64,000 nucleotides of DNA from Phlyctochytrium arcticum (lineage: Eukaryota; Chytridiomycota; Chytridiomycetes; Chytridiales; Chytridiaceae). Of the stretch, positions 23,113-35,105 are shown one piece after another. The notes beneath the pieces are model-generated. The model was given only the letters and a program-made list of their open reading frames with translations. It did no database searches and was not told the DNA's origin. A program made the position numbers and the translations under genes. How positions within the stretch are numbered: position 1 is the stretch's first letter; each line of letters begins with the position of its first letter. Location: contig JAHLKI010000013.1 of the NCBI GenBank assembly GCA_025602905.1, positions 186,001 to 250,000 on the forward strand, given 5' to 3'.

Positions 23113-23891
23113 ACCTTTGTTAACTTGAGTTAAAAGTTAACTCTAACGGTGATGATGAGGTGGTAAGGTTATTTTTGGTGCCCGTGAAATGAGGGGACCG
23201 CTCCGGGACCGCTCACTTTATGTACTTTTGGCCATTTCTACACTGTAGGCAGCAGCTCATCACAAAGGCCAATGTGAACCCAGCAAGAGAGGAAAGGGTT
23301 GCGCGACTCGAGTACGGTCGTTGACACCAACATAGCCCGTGTTGGCCCTGGAAGCCAAGCAAATGCTCGATTCCGCTGGTTCAACCAACGCCAGCAGAGC
23401 AAGAAATAAACTCGGCGACCGGTCCAAGACTCCAAGCTGCATTTTAACAAGTTTGTGGTGCGATTTATCCATGGCAAGGCTCTCGACTTGCGTCTGTATA
23501 ATACTGTAGGCAACAATAACAACCTTAACATGGAAATAAAGTTGCCTCCATGCATGATGCATCACTCTTGAACATCTATTTGTGGTAGGATACTACTCGC
23601 CACTTTTTGTTTGAGAGACAAAAGTTGTTTCAGGATCTGGTTTGCCCCCTCATATTTGTACGCGGTTATTTCCTTGGACGTTCTCCCGCCACGTGGCTCA
23701 GACGTTTCTTTTCAAGCTCCGACAAAAGTTGCTTTGTCACTCGGCGCCAGATCTTAAGATCGGGGTATACACAAAGCATTCCTACAATCAGGCTTCAGCA
23801 CCAAAAAGTTTTAAAAAATGTATCTACGTGTAGATGATATGACAAAAGAAAATATTCTCCAGAACGTCATCAAAAAAAGAAGTCTAGTAGT
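23113..23891. other. Intergenic
   Basis: About 780 bp: the promoter of the phosphodiesterase gene on one side and the 3' UTR of the G6PD gene on the other. No gene is supported; a 105-codon minus-strand frame at 23238-23555 has no recognisable features. Confidence 0.45.
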
Positions 23892-25679
23892 CTAAGCACG
23901 AACAGGGGCAGAGGCATGGCTCAATTCCTTTGATGCGTCCCGGGTCGCATACGTGCCCGTCTCAAAGCTCACCCCATACTTGTCCAAAAATGCCTTTTCC
24001 TCTTTCGGAGCAGTACTGCCGTACTCGTATTCGAGAGGCTCCCGTTTTTCCGATTCGGCAATGGCATGGTCGAAAATATGCCAGGCCTCTTCGGCTTCTT
24101 CCTGCGGGATAAACCATGTGCGGTCGCCCATGACAGCGTCCATAATCATGGTTTCGTACGCAGTGGGAAGGTACTTGTCAACAGGTTTGTGGGCCAATTC
24201 GGCGGCTTTTGTTTTGGCTGCTTTGAGGTCGCCGGAAAGGGGAACGTTGATGGTGGTGAAGCCTGTGCCGGGTTGTTTGGTGATGGCGGTGAGGGTGTGG
24301 GATAGAGTGGGGGATTCGCTGATGGTGAAAGTGGGGGCCGTGCCAACGGTAAAGAGAGTGTCCGAGGGGGGCTTGTAGTGAATCGTTACTTCGGATCGCT
24401 TCTCTTCAAGAGCTTTTTTCGTGGATTTAGACTCCAGTTATGCTTTAAAATGTAGTGGGCACCAACCTTTTCCACAACGAAAGACAAATGGAACATCACG
24501 CCATCGGTCATTGTTGACGTACATGACGGCTACCGCATGCGTGTTGGCTTTGGAACCTTTCTTGACTGTTTCGTCATCCTTGTATGCTTTCAACTCTGGA
24601 TCTTTGGAAGATGCAGTATACTGCGCAACAAGCACGTCTTCAGGCTGAATGGGCTTGCAATCTCGGATAAATTGAAGCTATAGCAAAATAAAGTTAGCAT
24701 TTTGTGCTTGGGGTATCAAGATAATGGGTTCAAAAAAGGGGTTTACCTTGGCCTTTTGAATGTCTTGGGCCTGAAGACTCTTTGGCCTTTCCATGCCGAG
24801 CAGAATGACCCATTGCAACAAATGGTTTTGCATGACATCGCGAATCATGCCATACTCGTCAAAGTATCCACCACGGCCCTCTGCACCAAAGGGTTCCTTT
24901 AAACAGATGGTCACGGCTTTAATGTGTTCACGCGAAAACGTGGTAGAAAAGACGGGATTTCCGCCAAAGCGGAGAGGGAGGAGTGAGCGGAGACCATCTT
25001 TGCCCAGGAAATGGTCGATGCGATAAATCTGAGAAATCGAGAGCATCAGTTACCCGTAAAGTAATTCAAAACGCCAGGAATGCTCACATCATTTTCCTCA
25101 AATTGGGATGCCAAAACTTTGCTCAACTCTTTCGCACTCTGGTAATCTTTGCCATAGGGCTTTTCAATGATGACGCGGTTCACATGGTCGTCATGCCAGG
25201 CAAACTTTTTCAAGCACCGGGCAACGTCCTCAAAGGCCGATGGCGGGAGGGCGACATAGAACAAGCGCAAGGTCTTGCCCTTGCCGGACCCAGCCTTTTT
25301 CTCCAATTTTGAAATTTCGGCATCCAGATTCTTGTACGACTGTTCGTCGTCGTAGGATTCGAGAGAGACATAGGGAGCTTTTTCCAAGAACTGATCAAGC
25401 ACCTTTTGATCCGCATCCTATACACATTTGACGCATCAACATCTATCATTCACAGGCGCGCATGCAGAACAGTACCTTGATGTTGGACGTGATCTTTTTG
25501 CGAAAGGCATCCTTTTCGAGCTTGGATCGGGCGACGCCGACAAAGTGTGTTTGGTCGCGGGGAACACGGTTGTTGGCAAACAAAGAGTAGAGGGCCGGGT
25601 AGGTCATCTTCTTTGCCAAATCGCCGGAGGCCCCAAATACGGCGATCGTGACATGGCTGTATGGGACAGAGTCAGACAT
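23892..25679 (-). CDS. ZWF1: Glucose-6-phosphate 1-dehydrogenase
   Basis: Five exons (25476-25679, 25088-25417, 24747-25028, 24467-24677, 23892-24412) join in phase to 515 residues, the usual length. The N-terminus has the NADP-binding Rossmann motif GASGDLA. IIEKPYGKD follows, and then the catalytic signature RIDHFLGK with its substrate-binding His and Lys. Further on are RDVPFVFRCGK and GDRTWFIPQEE-WHIFDHA. The enzyme oxidises glucose 6-phosphate to 6-phosphogluconolactone with NADP+, the first step of the oxidative pentose phosphate pathway in the cytosol, and supplies NADPH. The fourth intron starts GTTGGT, a weaker donor, but removing it restores the conserved CGKALEEKR. A TATA box lies about 50 bp upstream of the ATG. 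Confidence 0.97.
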
Positions 25680-25727
25680 TTTGTGGTTGTAGTTGTAATG
25701 TGCGTGAAAACAGGAAAGTGCGAGAGC

Positions 25728-25734
25728 TTTTATA
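25728..25734 (-). promoter_or_regulatory. TATA box of the G6PD gene
   Basis: CTATAAAA on the minus strand, about 50 bp before the start codon at 25679. It would place transcription close to the ATG. Confidence 0.55.
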
Positions 25735-27027
25735 GATCGTCGTCTTGAATTCTACGGCAATTTCAAAGGCCGGCGCGGCATCTATCCATTTGTCAGGGCT
25801 CTCGTCATGATTCCATGAAGTTTCAAGTTAGGGCTCGGAACGCCCCCAAAGCTGTCATTTTCCGGTTTTCCCCCAGGTTTTCCCCCATCAATTTTTTTGG
25901 ATGCCCAATAGATCTCTATTGCATTAACCTTCCGCTATCCCGGGGGACGATACCACAACAAACCACCATGAGTAGACTTTTTAGACGAGCATGTCTCAAT
26001 TCACAACAACGTTTCCTTGAATTCTTCCCTAGATGCCTGGCCCCACCTATGTATCGTGTACGGACATGTCGTCGAAATCATCTGAGGCTACCGTGACTAC
26101 TGTTTCTACATGTGGAGAAGGATATTGGGGACGATATAAACCATCTGAAAGAGTCCTGTATTTTCCCTTCCCTGGTCCGGTGAAGATGTCTATCGTTCGC
26201 CCAGTCTATCGTCGAGTACATCAGAATCGGAAATGAGTCCTGTCCTTTCCTGACTTGCCAAATTTCCTGCTTATTTTTTTGGCCGATCCTATTCCATCTA
26301 CAAATAATAACTTTCGCCGGTGTTTCAACGGAATATGATACATGTATATATACAAAAGGAGCTGTGCAAGCCATGTTGTTTTCCCGATCGTCAATCAACT
26401 TTGTCTACCATCACTTTCTCAACATCATCGAGAGAGAACAAAGATGGGGACAGTCCAGTACTGTAGTATGTAAATTAGCAGGCAGCAAGGAGCTCTCATC
26501 AATCCCCACTAACCAAGTTTGACCCTTCCCGACTTTTCCACAAGCAATGTTTTCAACACCTACTCTGGGGATTTGTGCAAATGAAGGTAAACTTTTCTCA
26601 GGGACAGTTTTCCTCAACTCTATCTATACGATCGTTCAGACACTTCCGGTTCCAATCTGCTGACGATGTCTGCAAAACGCTTCTGCGGTCAGGTTACGCA
26701 TCACGTTCAGGGATGTTACTGACAGGCCAATCGCCTGGATGGTTTACGGGGTGCAGTTTTCTCAGCGGCAGGCACTAAAAGTCTTGGGTGAGACAAATTG
26801 GGGTTTCGCTGTTAAAGCCCCAGAATGGCCCCCCGTCCCTGTGTATATATACAGCGTATGTCTGTCTGATTTGTCCTAAAACCTCAGACAACAATCAAAT
26901 TCGTCTGGGCAGTCATTCACTGACCAATCACAATCTGTTACTACAACAAATACCATACACGTCCAGGTTGGTCTGAACTGTTTCCATCATATACTTTCAA
27001 AAGCGCTTATCGTTGCTGTCAGTCTTA
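25735..27027. other. Intergenic, no supported gene
   Basis: About 1.3 kb. Short frames only, several opened by chance in AT-rich DNA. Nothing coherent was seen on either strand. Confidence 0.45.
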
Positions 27028-28617
27028 GGATGTCGGGACTGACGGATCTAGTACCCCTTTTCGAAGCATGGGGGCCGTTAATGACGACGTTTGTTCAAAA
27101 GGTATGATTGCCGTGTTTGACTCATGCGGTTCATGGTTGTAAACCCCCATATTTAGAGTGGTACAGCGGGTGCAGTAGCATGCCAGCAGGCATCAGGCAA
27201 ATTGCTGTCTGGTGGCTCCTCATGGCCGTCAAGCGTTATACGGTCTGTCTGAGAAAGCTGATCCCAGACTACGCCAAGTTCGTCCTCAAGGCGGCGGCCG
27301 AAGAGTTTGAGGACGAGGACGACTCCCGCCATCCCCAAGGTCTCGCAACTACAGTCTTCGATAATGTCGAGACCGTGGTCGAAGGTTACGGCGCTGATCG
27401 ACCACTTCGAGGCAGTTGTCGCGGATCTGCGACAAGATGACCATGTTGGTCAGATGCAAACATGGATTACCCACCATCTCGGCCTTTCTTCCGGTACAGT
27501 TCATATTTATAGCATGACTGGACGCGTAGGGCACAAGAGACATGGGGGGCCTGTCGGTGGACCATGTTCCAGCGAATGAAGCGGAGTATGCCGCTGCGTT
27601 TCTTCGCTACAAAGACAATCCACATGCGCCCTAACCTTTAGCAGTACGTCGGCTCTGCTCGAACGGAGGCTGAGGCGGTCCTGTTGCGAGACAGGGCCAT
27701 CCAAGAGTTTGATGGCCGACCTGACTTGGTGCAACAACACCGCGAGCAGCGCAAACTGGCAAAGAAGGCTGAAAAGCAGTCTTTACAGGCGAGTGTGTTC
27801 TGGAACGTTGGCGATGGGAAATGGCAAGTCTTCATCCCATTGAAAGGGAAGCAGTACTACTTTGTGGAGTTTGCCGAAGAAGCCGATGCCATTGCGCGTT
27901 CGCAGGATGTATAAGCGGACCTCAAGGGGGCTGTGGAACAGCTGCTGGAAGAAAGGGAGAGAACGGTCACAGGCGTTGTGCGCTGCCGAGAATGGACCCG
28001 TCCAAGACCAATCCTTCCCCCGGGAGCTCTGTGACAACGGTTCAGACAGAGGTCAGTAAGCGGAAATCGAGATGCAATTCAATGCTAACCATCCAGCCTA
28101 TTAGACGGAGGAGGAAACACTGGCCCTAGAGACAGCGTTTCCCCACTCGGGCCTGTGGACAATCCGACGGGCAGAGCCCGTACCCCCTGCGCTGGACGCG
28201 TCAAGCGCGATATCGCGAGAAAGTTCAGATTGCTCGCAATTGAACGCGGCGCCATCTATACAGTCTTAGATTCTTATGTTGATTCTAATGTCCCACCTCA
28301 ACGTGAAACAATCAAAAGCGGTAAGCACCCAAAACGCATCCTGTTCGCCCAGCCCGAATATATTCTTACCTCTTTCCCTATGTTAAATTCAATGGACAGG
28401 CGCGGACGACTTCAAACTTCAGCCGGACGTTGAGGAACTCATCGAATCACTGTCTGACGCGGCACTCAAGAGCAACGTTGCACTCAAGAACAACGTTGAG
28501 CTGTTTGTATTTGTCCTGCCGGGACGGAAGATTAGATTACCACCAGTGGAAATCGTCGAAGAAGGCCATGGGGTGGGTCTCGAGCGATCGGAAAGAGACC
28601 TTGGATGCTTATATTGA
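27028..28617 (+). pseudogene. Decayed multi-exon gene with AP2-like segments
   Basis: Protein-like stretches in different frames line up along the plus strand: a start MSGLTDLVPLFEAWG at 27028; LRKLIPDYAKFVLKAAAEEF with an acidic run (27240-27320); IDHFEAVVADLRQDD in another frame (27390-27440); then a block at 27643-27913. That block resembles AP2/ERF-type DNA-binding units twice: YVGSARTEAEAVLLRDRAIQ, like the strand-plus-helix end, and SVFWNVGDGKWQVFIPLKGK, like the first strands, followed by FAEEADAIARSQDV. A stop (TAA at 27912-27914) interrupts it; in another frame YKRTSRGLW continues as expected for the helix end. Downstream exons 28105-28320 and 28400-28617 have good splice sites. I read this as a gene broken by at least two frameshifts, though unresolved introns could explain part of it. 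Confidence 0.4.
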
Positions 28618-29781
28618 AAATGACGGCGTGTCTGCTTACTTTGCGTCATTAAGGAGTGGGCAGATGGATCTATTGATGTCTTATGTATATTTCAGGTTGC
28701 ATGAGATGGTGACTTCGCGCTATGGATAAAAAAAATAAAGATGCCCTTTGCTCCCTTTTAATAATATTTCATCTCATGTTGATGCAGGCTCATGCAAGCA
28801 GACTAACGCAGTGCCACGCCAAATTAACTTGGCGAAAGGTTGCTACGGGCGCCGTCTCATATGCATATAGCCTCCAGCGCCTGGCTGTACTCGAGTACGG
28901 TCAGATCTTGCAGACGAGAATGGGAAATTTAGGAGTTGATCCCCAAAATCCAAAGAGTGTGCCAAGTCTGTGAAAGCTGTTTCCTACTTACCCCACCTCC
29001 CAGGCAACAGTATGCAAAAAAACCCGAATTCTTGTTATGAGTTTCGCCTTATCCTTGTAAAACATACATGCTTTTTCTCACGTCTTACACATTGGTGTGG
29101 CTTTATTTTCGGTAACCAGTAGGGTCCTCAGCTTCCGCTAACAAAAATCTTTTAACTTTTTTTTTACTTCCGCCCCATGCATTCATATGTGCCCGGCGGC
29201 AGCCTAGCTTTACGCTGCCCGGTATATTTGCAAACCGTCAATTGATAATATGATGAGTTGTCTGATCAATTCATCGATGTACATGAGGTGAGGACGGACG
29301 ATCATACTGCCACCACCGCCAGGTCCAAAGACATCATTTCTGTGGTCGATCGTATGCTCCCGTATGCTCCCGTATGCTCCCGTATGCTCCCGTATGCTCC
29401 CGTATGCTACCACCAGTGCACGACCCGCAAGCTATCATCATTGCCGAATATTATTGGCAAGACGCGCAGCTGTTGCCTGCAAGGTGGGGTAAGTAGTAAG
29501 AGGAAATAGTTTTCACAGACTTGGCACACGCTTTGGATTTCGGGAGCTCGCTCCGATCACCTCCGACCGTGCTTGCCTAAATTTCCCGTTCACATCCAAT
29601 GTCTACAAAATCTGACCCTATATCTAACCAGATGGCCAGGCGCTCCAGGCGTTGCAGGCTATATGATATACGGCACCCGACGCAACCTTTCGCCAAGTTA
29701 ATTTGACGAGGCACTGCTGTATGAGCCTGCATCAACCAGTGCATGAACGGGCATCAAAGGGCATCGACTTGAGATGGAATG
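28618..29781. other. Intergenic, no supported gene
   Basis: About 1.1 kb. It holds a short minisatellite (separate entry) and AT-rich stretches. No coding or RNA signal was seen. Confidence 0.45.
29351..29410. repeat. 10-bp minisatellite, six copies
   Basis: Five exact copies of CGTATGCTCC and a sixth with one change, head to tail with no spacers. Confidence 0.95.
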
Positions 29782-29789
29782 TATAAAAG
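29782..29789 (+). promoter_or_regulatory. TATA box upstream of a small gene
   Basis: TATAAAAG followed by a Cys/His-codon-like, CAT/CAA-rich leader. It lies about 170 bp before the ATG used for the small gene at 29955 and about 90 bp before an earlier ATG. Confidence 0.45.
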
Positions 29790-29954
29790 GGAGCAAAGGG
29801 CATCCATGAGATATCGCAGAATCAACATCATCATCAACATCTACATCGTCACCCTCATCACCAAAGAGAGAACAAAATATGGGACAGTCATAACAGCAAA
29901 TCAAACCGCAAACACCAAGGCTCAACTGAAAAGTCCTACGACAGTACATCCAAG

Positions 29955-30221
29955 ATGCAAAATTTGGGCGTTTATCAGCAGCTGTTATCCGAAAAAGAAA
30001 AGCAACTTTACCACCAAGATTCCGCAACCATCGACTCCTCATCGCAAACGAGGAAGAAGAAGTCCGGCATCGATTTTTTGTTCGGTGGGAGTAACGATGG
30101 CCTTGGATGGAGTCAGGGCCTTGGTGCGTGAAAAGAGGACCCCGCAACCACACCATCCTTTTGCACGCCAGCTGGTGAATTGCAACGACAGGATCCACCA
30201 TCTATAGCCTGGACCGAGTGA
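29955..30221 (+). CDS. Small protein of unknown function
   Basis: Two exons (29955-30123, 30172-30221) with a 48-nt GTGCGT..CAG intron join to 72 residues. The sequence is hydrophilic and looks protein-like: MQNLGVYQQLLSEKEKQL, a Ser-rich stretch, TRKKKSGIDFLFGG, and a tail with QRQDPPSIAWTE. The frame is open upstream to 29787 without an ATG. An ATG at about 29878 begins MGQS in another frame; shifting by one base there would give an N-myristoylation-like start (MGQSHNSKS), so the true start may be upstream or the gene may carry a frameshift. A TATA box precedes it. There is no homology evidence. Confidence 0.35.
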
Positions 30222-31113
30222 CATGTAGTCTTTCAAGAAATCTCTTCCCCAAGTTCAACCTCGCAAGCGACGCCAATGCCAAATCAGCAATACCTCATAT
30301 ATATCACCTCATCCTCTTTTGGCTCTTATCTCCTTTACGAATTCCACCTATGCCATTCTCAACGATCGCTTGTTTGCAATTTTTAAAGGCTTTTGGATAT
30401 TCTTTGAAACTCAAACCTGTATAAACTGTACATTTTACTGGCACGCAATTTGTTACATATATTCTCCCGCCTACGATACATAGTTATAAGCAATATAAAA
30501 TCCATTGTTCACATTATGCTACCGTTTAGATAGTTCGCATCATCAAGATGAGAAGTTCCTATAGACTTTCGATAGATCCAGCCGGAGATCCAGCCCTGAG
30601 CTGAATCCAGCACCAGACTCCACTGTGAAACTCCGACAGACAATTAAGCCGGAATGAGCCAAATGACGGATTCCCGTGTGATTGTTGGCCGCAAATTCGA
30701 CTTGGCAATTTGTCGATAATTTGTCAATCGCCGCCATCTTGTTCCTGTTTCCGGCGATTTCCGGAGCTTTTCTTAAGATGCTTTTCCTTGGTCAAAACTT
30801 GGACTTTTTGTCCAGGTTGGAAAATGTGTGGAGTAAGGAAAATGTGTTTTTCGTATGGAGAAACCCAAAACCCATGGTACAAAAATAAGAATCGAACGGT
30901 TGCACAAATCGAAACGGCTCAGCTCCTGCCGGAGCCATCGACACGGTTGATGGCACAGCCATCCAAGCCGCCCGGTAGAAAGGAGCCAAAAATGTGGAAT
31001 GACAATCCGGGCTCCGGCGACTTTCCCGGCGACAGTAACTATTTAAACCGTCCTTGTTCGTCTCCATCCCCGTTCTTGAAACCCACCGCAAACCACTAAA
31101 CAACCCACCGAAA
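30222..31113. other. Intergenic / promoter of carbonic anhydrase
   Basis: About 890 bp without a supported gene. A TATTTAAA-like element at 31040-31047 lies about 70 bp before the carbonic anhydrase ATG. Confidence 0.4.
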
Positions 31114-31968
31114 ATGCTCACGGAACAGGACCAGGCGGTGATTGCCGCTGCCCAAAAGCGGGAGGAGGCCCCCAAGACAGAAGTCCCTCGCCTTGACCAC
31201 CTGCTCGCAAACAACAAAATATGGGCCGCCCAGCGCTTTGCCCAGTTTCCAGAGCTGTACGGAAAGCTGGCCCAGGGCCAGGCCCCCGAAATCATGTACA
31301 TTGGATGCAGCGACTCGCGAGTTCCTCCCACCGAAATCGGTATGTTTTAGCTCTTGTTGTACATTCATTGGACATGTGCTAAACTAAGACGTAAATGATA
31401 GTGGGTCTTGGAGCCGGTGATTTGTTTGTCCACCGCAACATTGCCAATACCTTTGTCACGGCCGACCTCAATCTCCTCTCGGTCCTCCAGTTTGCCGTCG
31501 AAAACCTTAAAGTCAAGCACATTGTCGTCTGTGGCCACTACAACTGTGGAGGTGTCCATGCCGCTCTCTCTGATGTTGACCTCGGTCTCATTGACAACTG
31601 GCTTCAGCCCATCAAGGACTTTTACCACCAACACCGCAAAAAGGTCGACGCTGCCCCCACTCAACTTCAAAAAGTCGATGTCATGTGCGAACTCAATGTC
31701 TTGCGTACGGCCCGCGGCGTCGCTCATACCACTATTGTTCGCAATGCCTGGAAACGAGGCCAGGATCTCACCATCCATACGTGGTGCTACCGCCTTTCGG
31801 ATGCCCGTATTCGGCAAGTCTTTTGTTTACCCTCGCACCATAGAAGCCTCTAACCGATACACATCTTCTAGTGACTTGAAGATGGATGTCAACAAATTCT
31901 CCGACTTGAACCCCTTATTCGAGAAGCTCGTCGCCGAAAAAACCCTTCCCGCTTACCTCGACGAGTAA
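31114..31968 (+). CDS. Beta-class carbonic anhydrase
   Basis: Exon 1 is 31114-31339 and exon 2 starts at 31402. The zinc-binding signature is complete: IGCSDSRVP in exon 1 (Cys and Asp) and CGHYNCGG in exon 2 (His and Cys). GAGDLFVHRNIAN, a hallmark of the class, spans the region after the first intron. The enzyme interconverts CO2 and bicarbonate; fungal members supply bicarbonate for carboxylation and take part in CO2 sensing. There is no mitochondrial presequence, so it is probably cytosolic. The last junction, near 31804-31843, is uncertain: the frame after IHTWCYRLSDA must change to reach DLKMDVNKFSDLN and the stop at 31966-31968. A 37-nt GTATTC..CATAG intron would do this. Total length is about 250 residues. 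Confidence 0.9.
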
Positions 31969-32418
31969 AACTCATGATTCTCCCTTTTCCACCTTTCTAT
32001 ATCATAACCCACCCCCCCGAATCCTAATCACACCCATCATATATACACTCCCCAGACACATTCCCCCATCATTCACCATCATTTCTATTTCCACTGCACA
32101 TATTTACCCTCTTCCCCTGTCAAATCATTTCTCAAGACCCCACGTAATTTTGACCCTTTTCTCAATAATCCACCTTTTGCTGTTGTGCCGGACACCACAC
32201 TACACCATATAATAATACTAATAACTGCTTCAGACTGCCATGGCGCGCTGCTTGCCGCAAAAATACAACTCTTTGCCCAAACGTGGCGGCGGCCACCTCT
32301 AACACCACCTCGTTTTTTTCCCACGCAGTCCACTCCCAAAAAAAATCCTCGAGAAATGTTTACTTGACTTGCTCCATCTTCTCAACTCGCCCTCCCCAAC
32401 CAAACTCTCTGAAAAAAG
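31969..32418. other. Intergenic
   Basis: About 450 bp, pyrimidine-rich on the plus strand near 32290-32410, probably the 5' leader of the next gene. Nothing else was seen. Confidence 0.45.
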
Positions 32419-33122
32419 ATGGACAAACCCATGTCGCAGCGCAGTGCCGGATCGGGGGCTACCTCCGTTCTATCCGTGACACATTTCCATCTCATCATGG
32501 ACATTGAAGGTACTTCCTTTCTTCATCATACACTTTCTCGATCGTACAACTAAATCTCGTTACCAGAATCCCTGGCCGAACTGGAATCGATCCTGGCTAG
32601 GCAGCCCGTATCTCCCTACGCCGCAAAACAGAGCACGGAAACAGACTTGGTAAGAGTCCAGCGGGACGATTTGTTCGAAAATTATTGGGGAACTGATTGT
32701 CATGATGATTATTATAGGGGAAACTCCGATCGGCACTCTCGGCCTGTTTGGTCCCACGCTACTTACCCAACCTCCACTCTCCCTCCTCCTCAAAAGTCTC
32801 TACTCCTCGCGTATCGTTCTCGCCCGATATCCATTACTCGGACCCCACCACCACTACCGATACTACCCATTCCGACGACGACGACGACGATATCGTCTCC
32901 CTTCGACGCGTCCTGGCCAGTCTTCCTCCCCCGCCCACGCATCCACCCCCTCCCATCCTTCTCCGTAACCAGATGAGTTATGACCCCCTCAGAGAATGGC
33001 GCATGGCGGGTTCGTATCGGTATACCCGGGACGGAGGCCTATTTATCCCCAGTCGGCGTCGATCGGCTTGGCAGAAAGTGAAGCGGAAGTGCAGTCTGAA
33101 GTGTCGAGGGTCATACGAGTGA
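32419..33122 (+). CDS. Unrecognised acidic/proline-rich protein
   Basis: Three exons (32419-32509, 32567-32649, 32718-33122) with standard splice sites join in phase to 192 residues. The N-terminus is Ser-rich. A short acidic helix follows (SLAELESILARQ), then a region with Asp x6 and polyproline runs, and a basic C-terminus (RRRSAWQKVKRKCSLK). It is likely disordered for much of its length. No domain is recognised. The clean splicing and open frame argue that it is a real gene. Confidence 0.6.
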
Positions 33123-33667
33123 TCTATATATTCTTGAATGGGGACCTGAATGACTTTTTTTTTCTCTCTATTTGTTTGGTCAAAATGTCACCCCGAACAA
33201 TTTTCTTCGCCTCTTCATATATACCTGTCCCAAATACATCTTTCGTTTTCCAGAATCACATTCATCCCATATATCCCATCTCTCCCCCATCCCAGATCTT
33301 CACTCTCATCCCTCAAACACCCCCAAAAAGACCGTAAACACATGACGTTTTGTTATTCCAATGACTATCAAAGTACCCTTTTTTTTCCTTTGAGATTTTG
33401 TCGTAATGATGATGCCGATCTTTTCTGAAAGTTATTGCACAGTAAAAGAGTTTTTGATTCAAAAGGGGGGGTTGCGGGGAGAAGGGATTGTTTCTTTTCC
33501 AACATTTTTTTTTTGTGTCTTGAAAAAGTTATTTTTTGCGCTATACGAAAATTTTGAACAGACGACTATTAGATTATTTGGACTACATTTACCCATCCGA
33601 CTACCATCATCACATTGTCTTGCGAAAAAAAAACTTACACCTCAAACACCCGAAAAAAACCTACAAA
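33123..33667. other. Intergenic
   Basis: About 545 AT-rich bp with T and A runs, presumably a 3' UTR and the promoter of the next gene. Confidence 0.5.
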
Positions 33668-34784
33668 ATGTCATCTCCACCACCGTATGCCGACGCAGGT
33701 TCGGCCGGCTACCCACCCATCGACAGCAAACACGGGATCGACACTCGAGCCTACACGGTCGTGGAAGGCACCAGTGGTGGCAGCGGAGGAATCTATCCTA
33801 CGGCCCAGGATGATGTGCCGCCGTCCGTCGAGCCGGGGTGGGAGCATCGGGGTAGTAGTAAAAATCAGGTTGGACCTATGCCATTACAACAGCAACAACA
33901 GCCGGGAAATTATTATGGTCCTGTTGAGCCTCAGCAGCAGCAACAACAGTATCAGCCTCAAGGACAGGTCCCACAGCAGCAGCAATTGCAACCCACGACA
34001 AACATTTATTATACGCAACCGGGGGTACCCGTGCATATCCCAGGTGGGCCGACCGTGATGGTTGGTGGTGCGGCCGTCAATGTAAGTAAATGTACCATTC
34101 CTCGGTCATTCAGAGAAACTAAATACCTACTTATTCATTCTCCCAGTTCCATATCTACCGAGACGGGTAAGTACTCCTACTTTCATAAAAAAAAAAAAAA
34201 AAAAAATACTCAACCAAAACTTTTTTATATAGTTGGGTCTCAAGAGACTGCCGAATCGTAACCGGCGACAAAAAAGCCCAAGCCTATCACATCGAATACC
34301 CCTACAGCTTCTTTGGCGCCTGGCATGTCAACATGCGCCGAACCTCCTCCCACGGGCCCACCGTCTTCCTCATTACCAAATCGGCCATGGGCTGGGATTT
34401 CACCATCCAGGACCCGGCCAACCCGCAGCTCACGACAAAATTGACGAGGAGCGGTGGCGGGATTATGGGAAAACGAAAACATGCGTTTAAAGGCTTTGAT
34501 GGAAAGAGTTATGCGTGGAAGGGGCATGGGTTGGGGTACGTATATCTCTCCATAATTTGAGCGTATTGTTTTTTTTTGGCGGGACCTAAACTTTTTCAAT
34601 TGATAGGGGAGACTTGAAATGTGTCAGTTACCCGTCTAAAATGGTTGTTGCTTTCTATCACCGCACAAAACATTCTTGGGCCAAGGAAGGCCGGTTGGAG
34701 ATTTTGCCTATGGGTCAACATATCCTGGAATTACTGGTTGCGACCGGGTTTGCGACGGAAGAATGGGAACGTCAGAATCGATGA
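33668..34784 (+). CDS. LURP-one / tubby C-terminal-like domain protein with polyQ N-terminus
   Basis: Four exons (33668-34081, 34147-34166, 34233-34535, 34607-34784) join in phase to 304 residues; exon 2 is a 20-nt micro-exon. Residues 1-120 are Pro/Gln-rich with several short Q runs. Residues 140-300 have the LURP-one/phospholipid-scramblase-like beta-barrel pattern: FHIYRDGWVSRDCRIV, GAWHVNMRR, FLITKSAMGWDFTIQDP, KRKHAFKGFDGKSYAWKG, and a last hydrophobic helix HILELLVATGFATEEW. Such proteins associate with membranes or phosphoinositides and are common in fungi, mostly uncharacterised. A 21-nt A run sits inside intron 2. Confidence 0.75.
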
Positions 34785-35105
34785 TGATTGTTGACTGGAA
34801 TTATTTTGGTGTATACCCTCGCTTTCTTGGTTTTTTTCTCTCTCTCTTTGTGGAGGGGAAGGATGGTATCTTGGTGAATGTTGGACATTTTTTAGTCTAT
34901 GTGAATATAATGCACATTTTTTGGGAAAAGTAAAACATTAACCGGACAGAGCGCAATCGACTGGGAAAAATATATTCTTTTCTGTTTCTGGTACTTGTTT
35001 TAGAGATCAACGAGATATATGTACTATGATACGATTAAAAGATGAGCGCAATGGTATAACCAAAAATAATCTACACGAAAGAAAAAGAAAGAATACGAGG
35101 GGAAT
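34785..35105. other. Short convergent intergenic region
   Basis: About 320 AT-rich bp between the 3' ends of two convergent genes. No other signal was seen. Confidence 0.5.

Noticed and set aside
25815..26236. Short plus-strand frames upstream of the G6PD gene
   Set aside because: They are AT-rich, without motif or splicing support.
29351..29410. CRISPR-like array
   Set aside because: The units are 10 bp without spacers in a eukaryotic context; it is a minisatellite.
34187..34207. A-run as a retrocopy poly-A tail
   Set aside because: It lies inside a normally spliced intron of the LURP-one-like gene, with no adjacent intronless copy.
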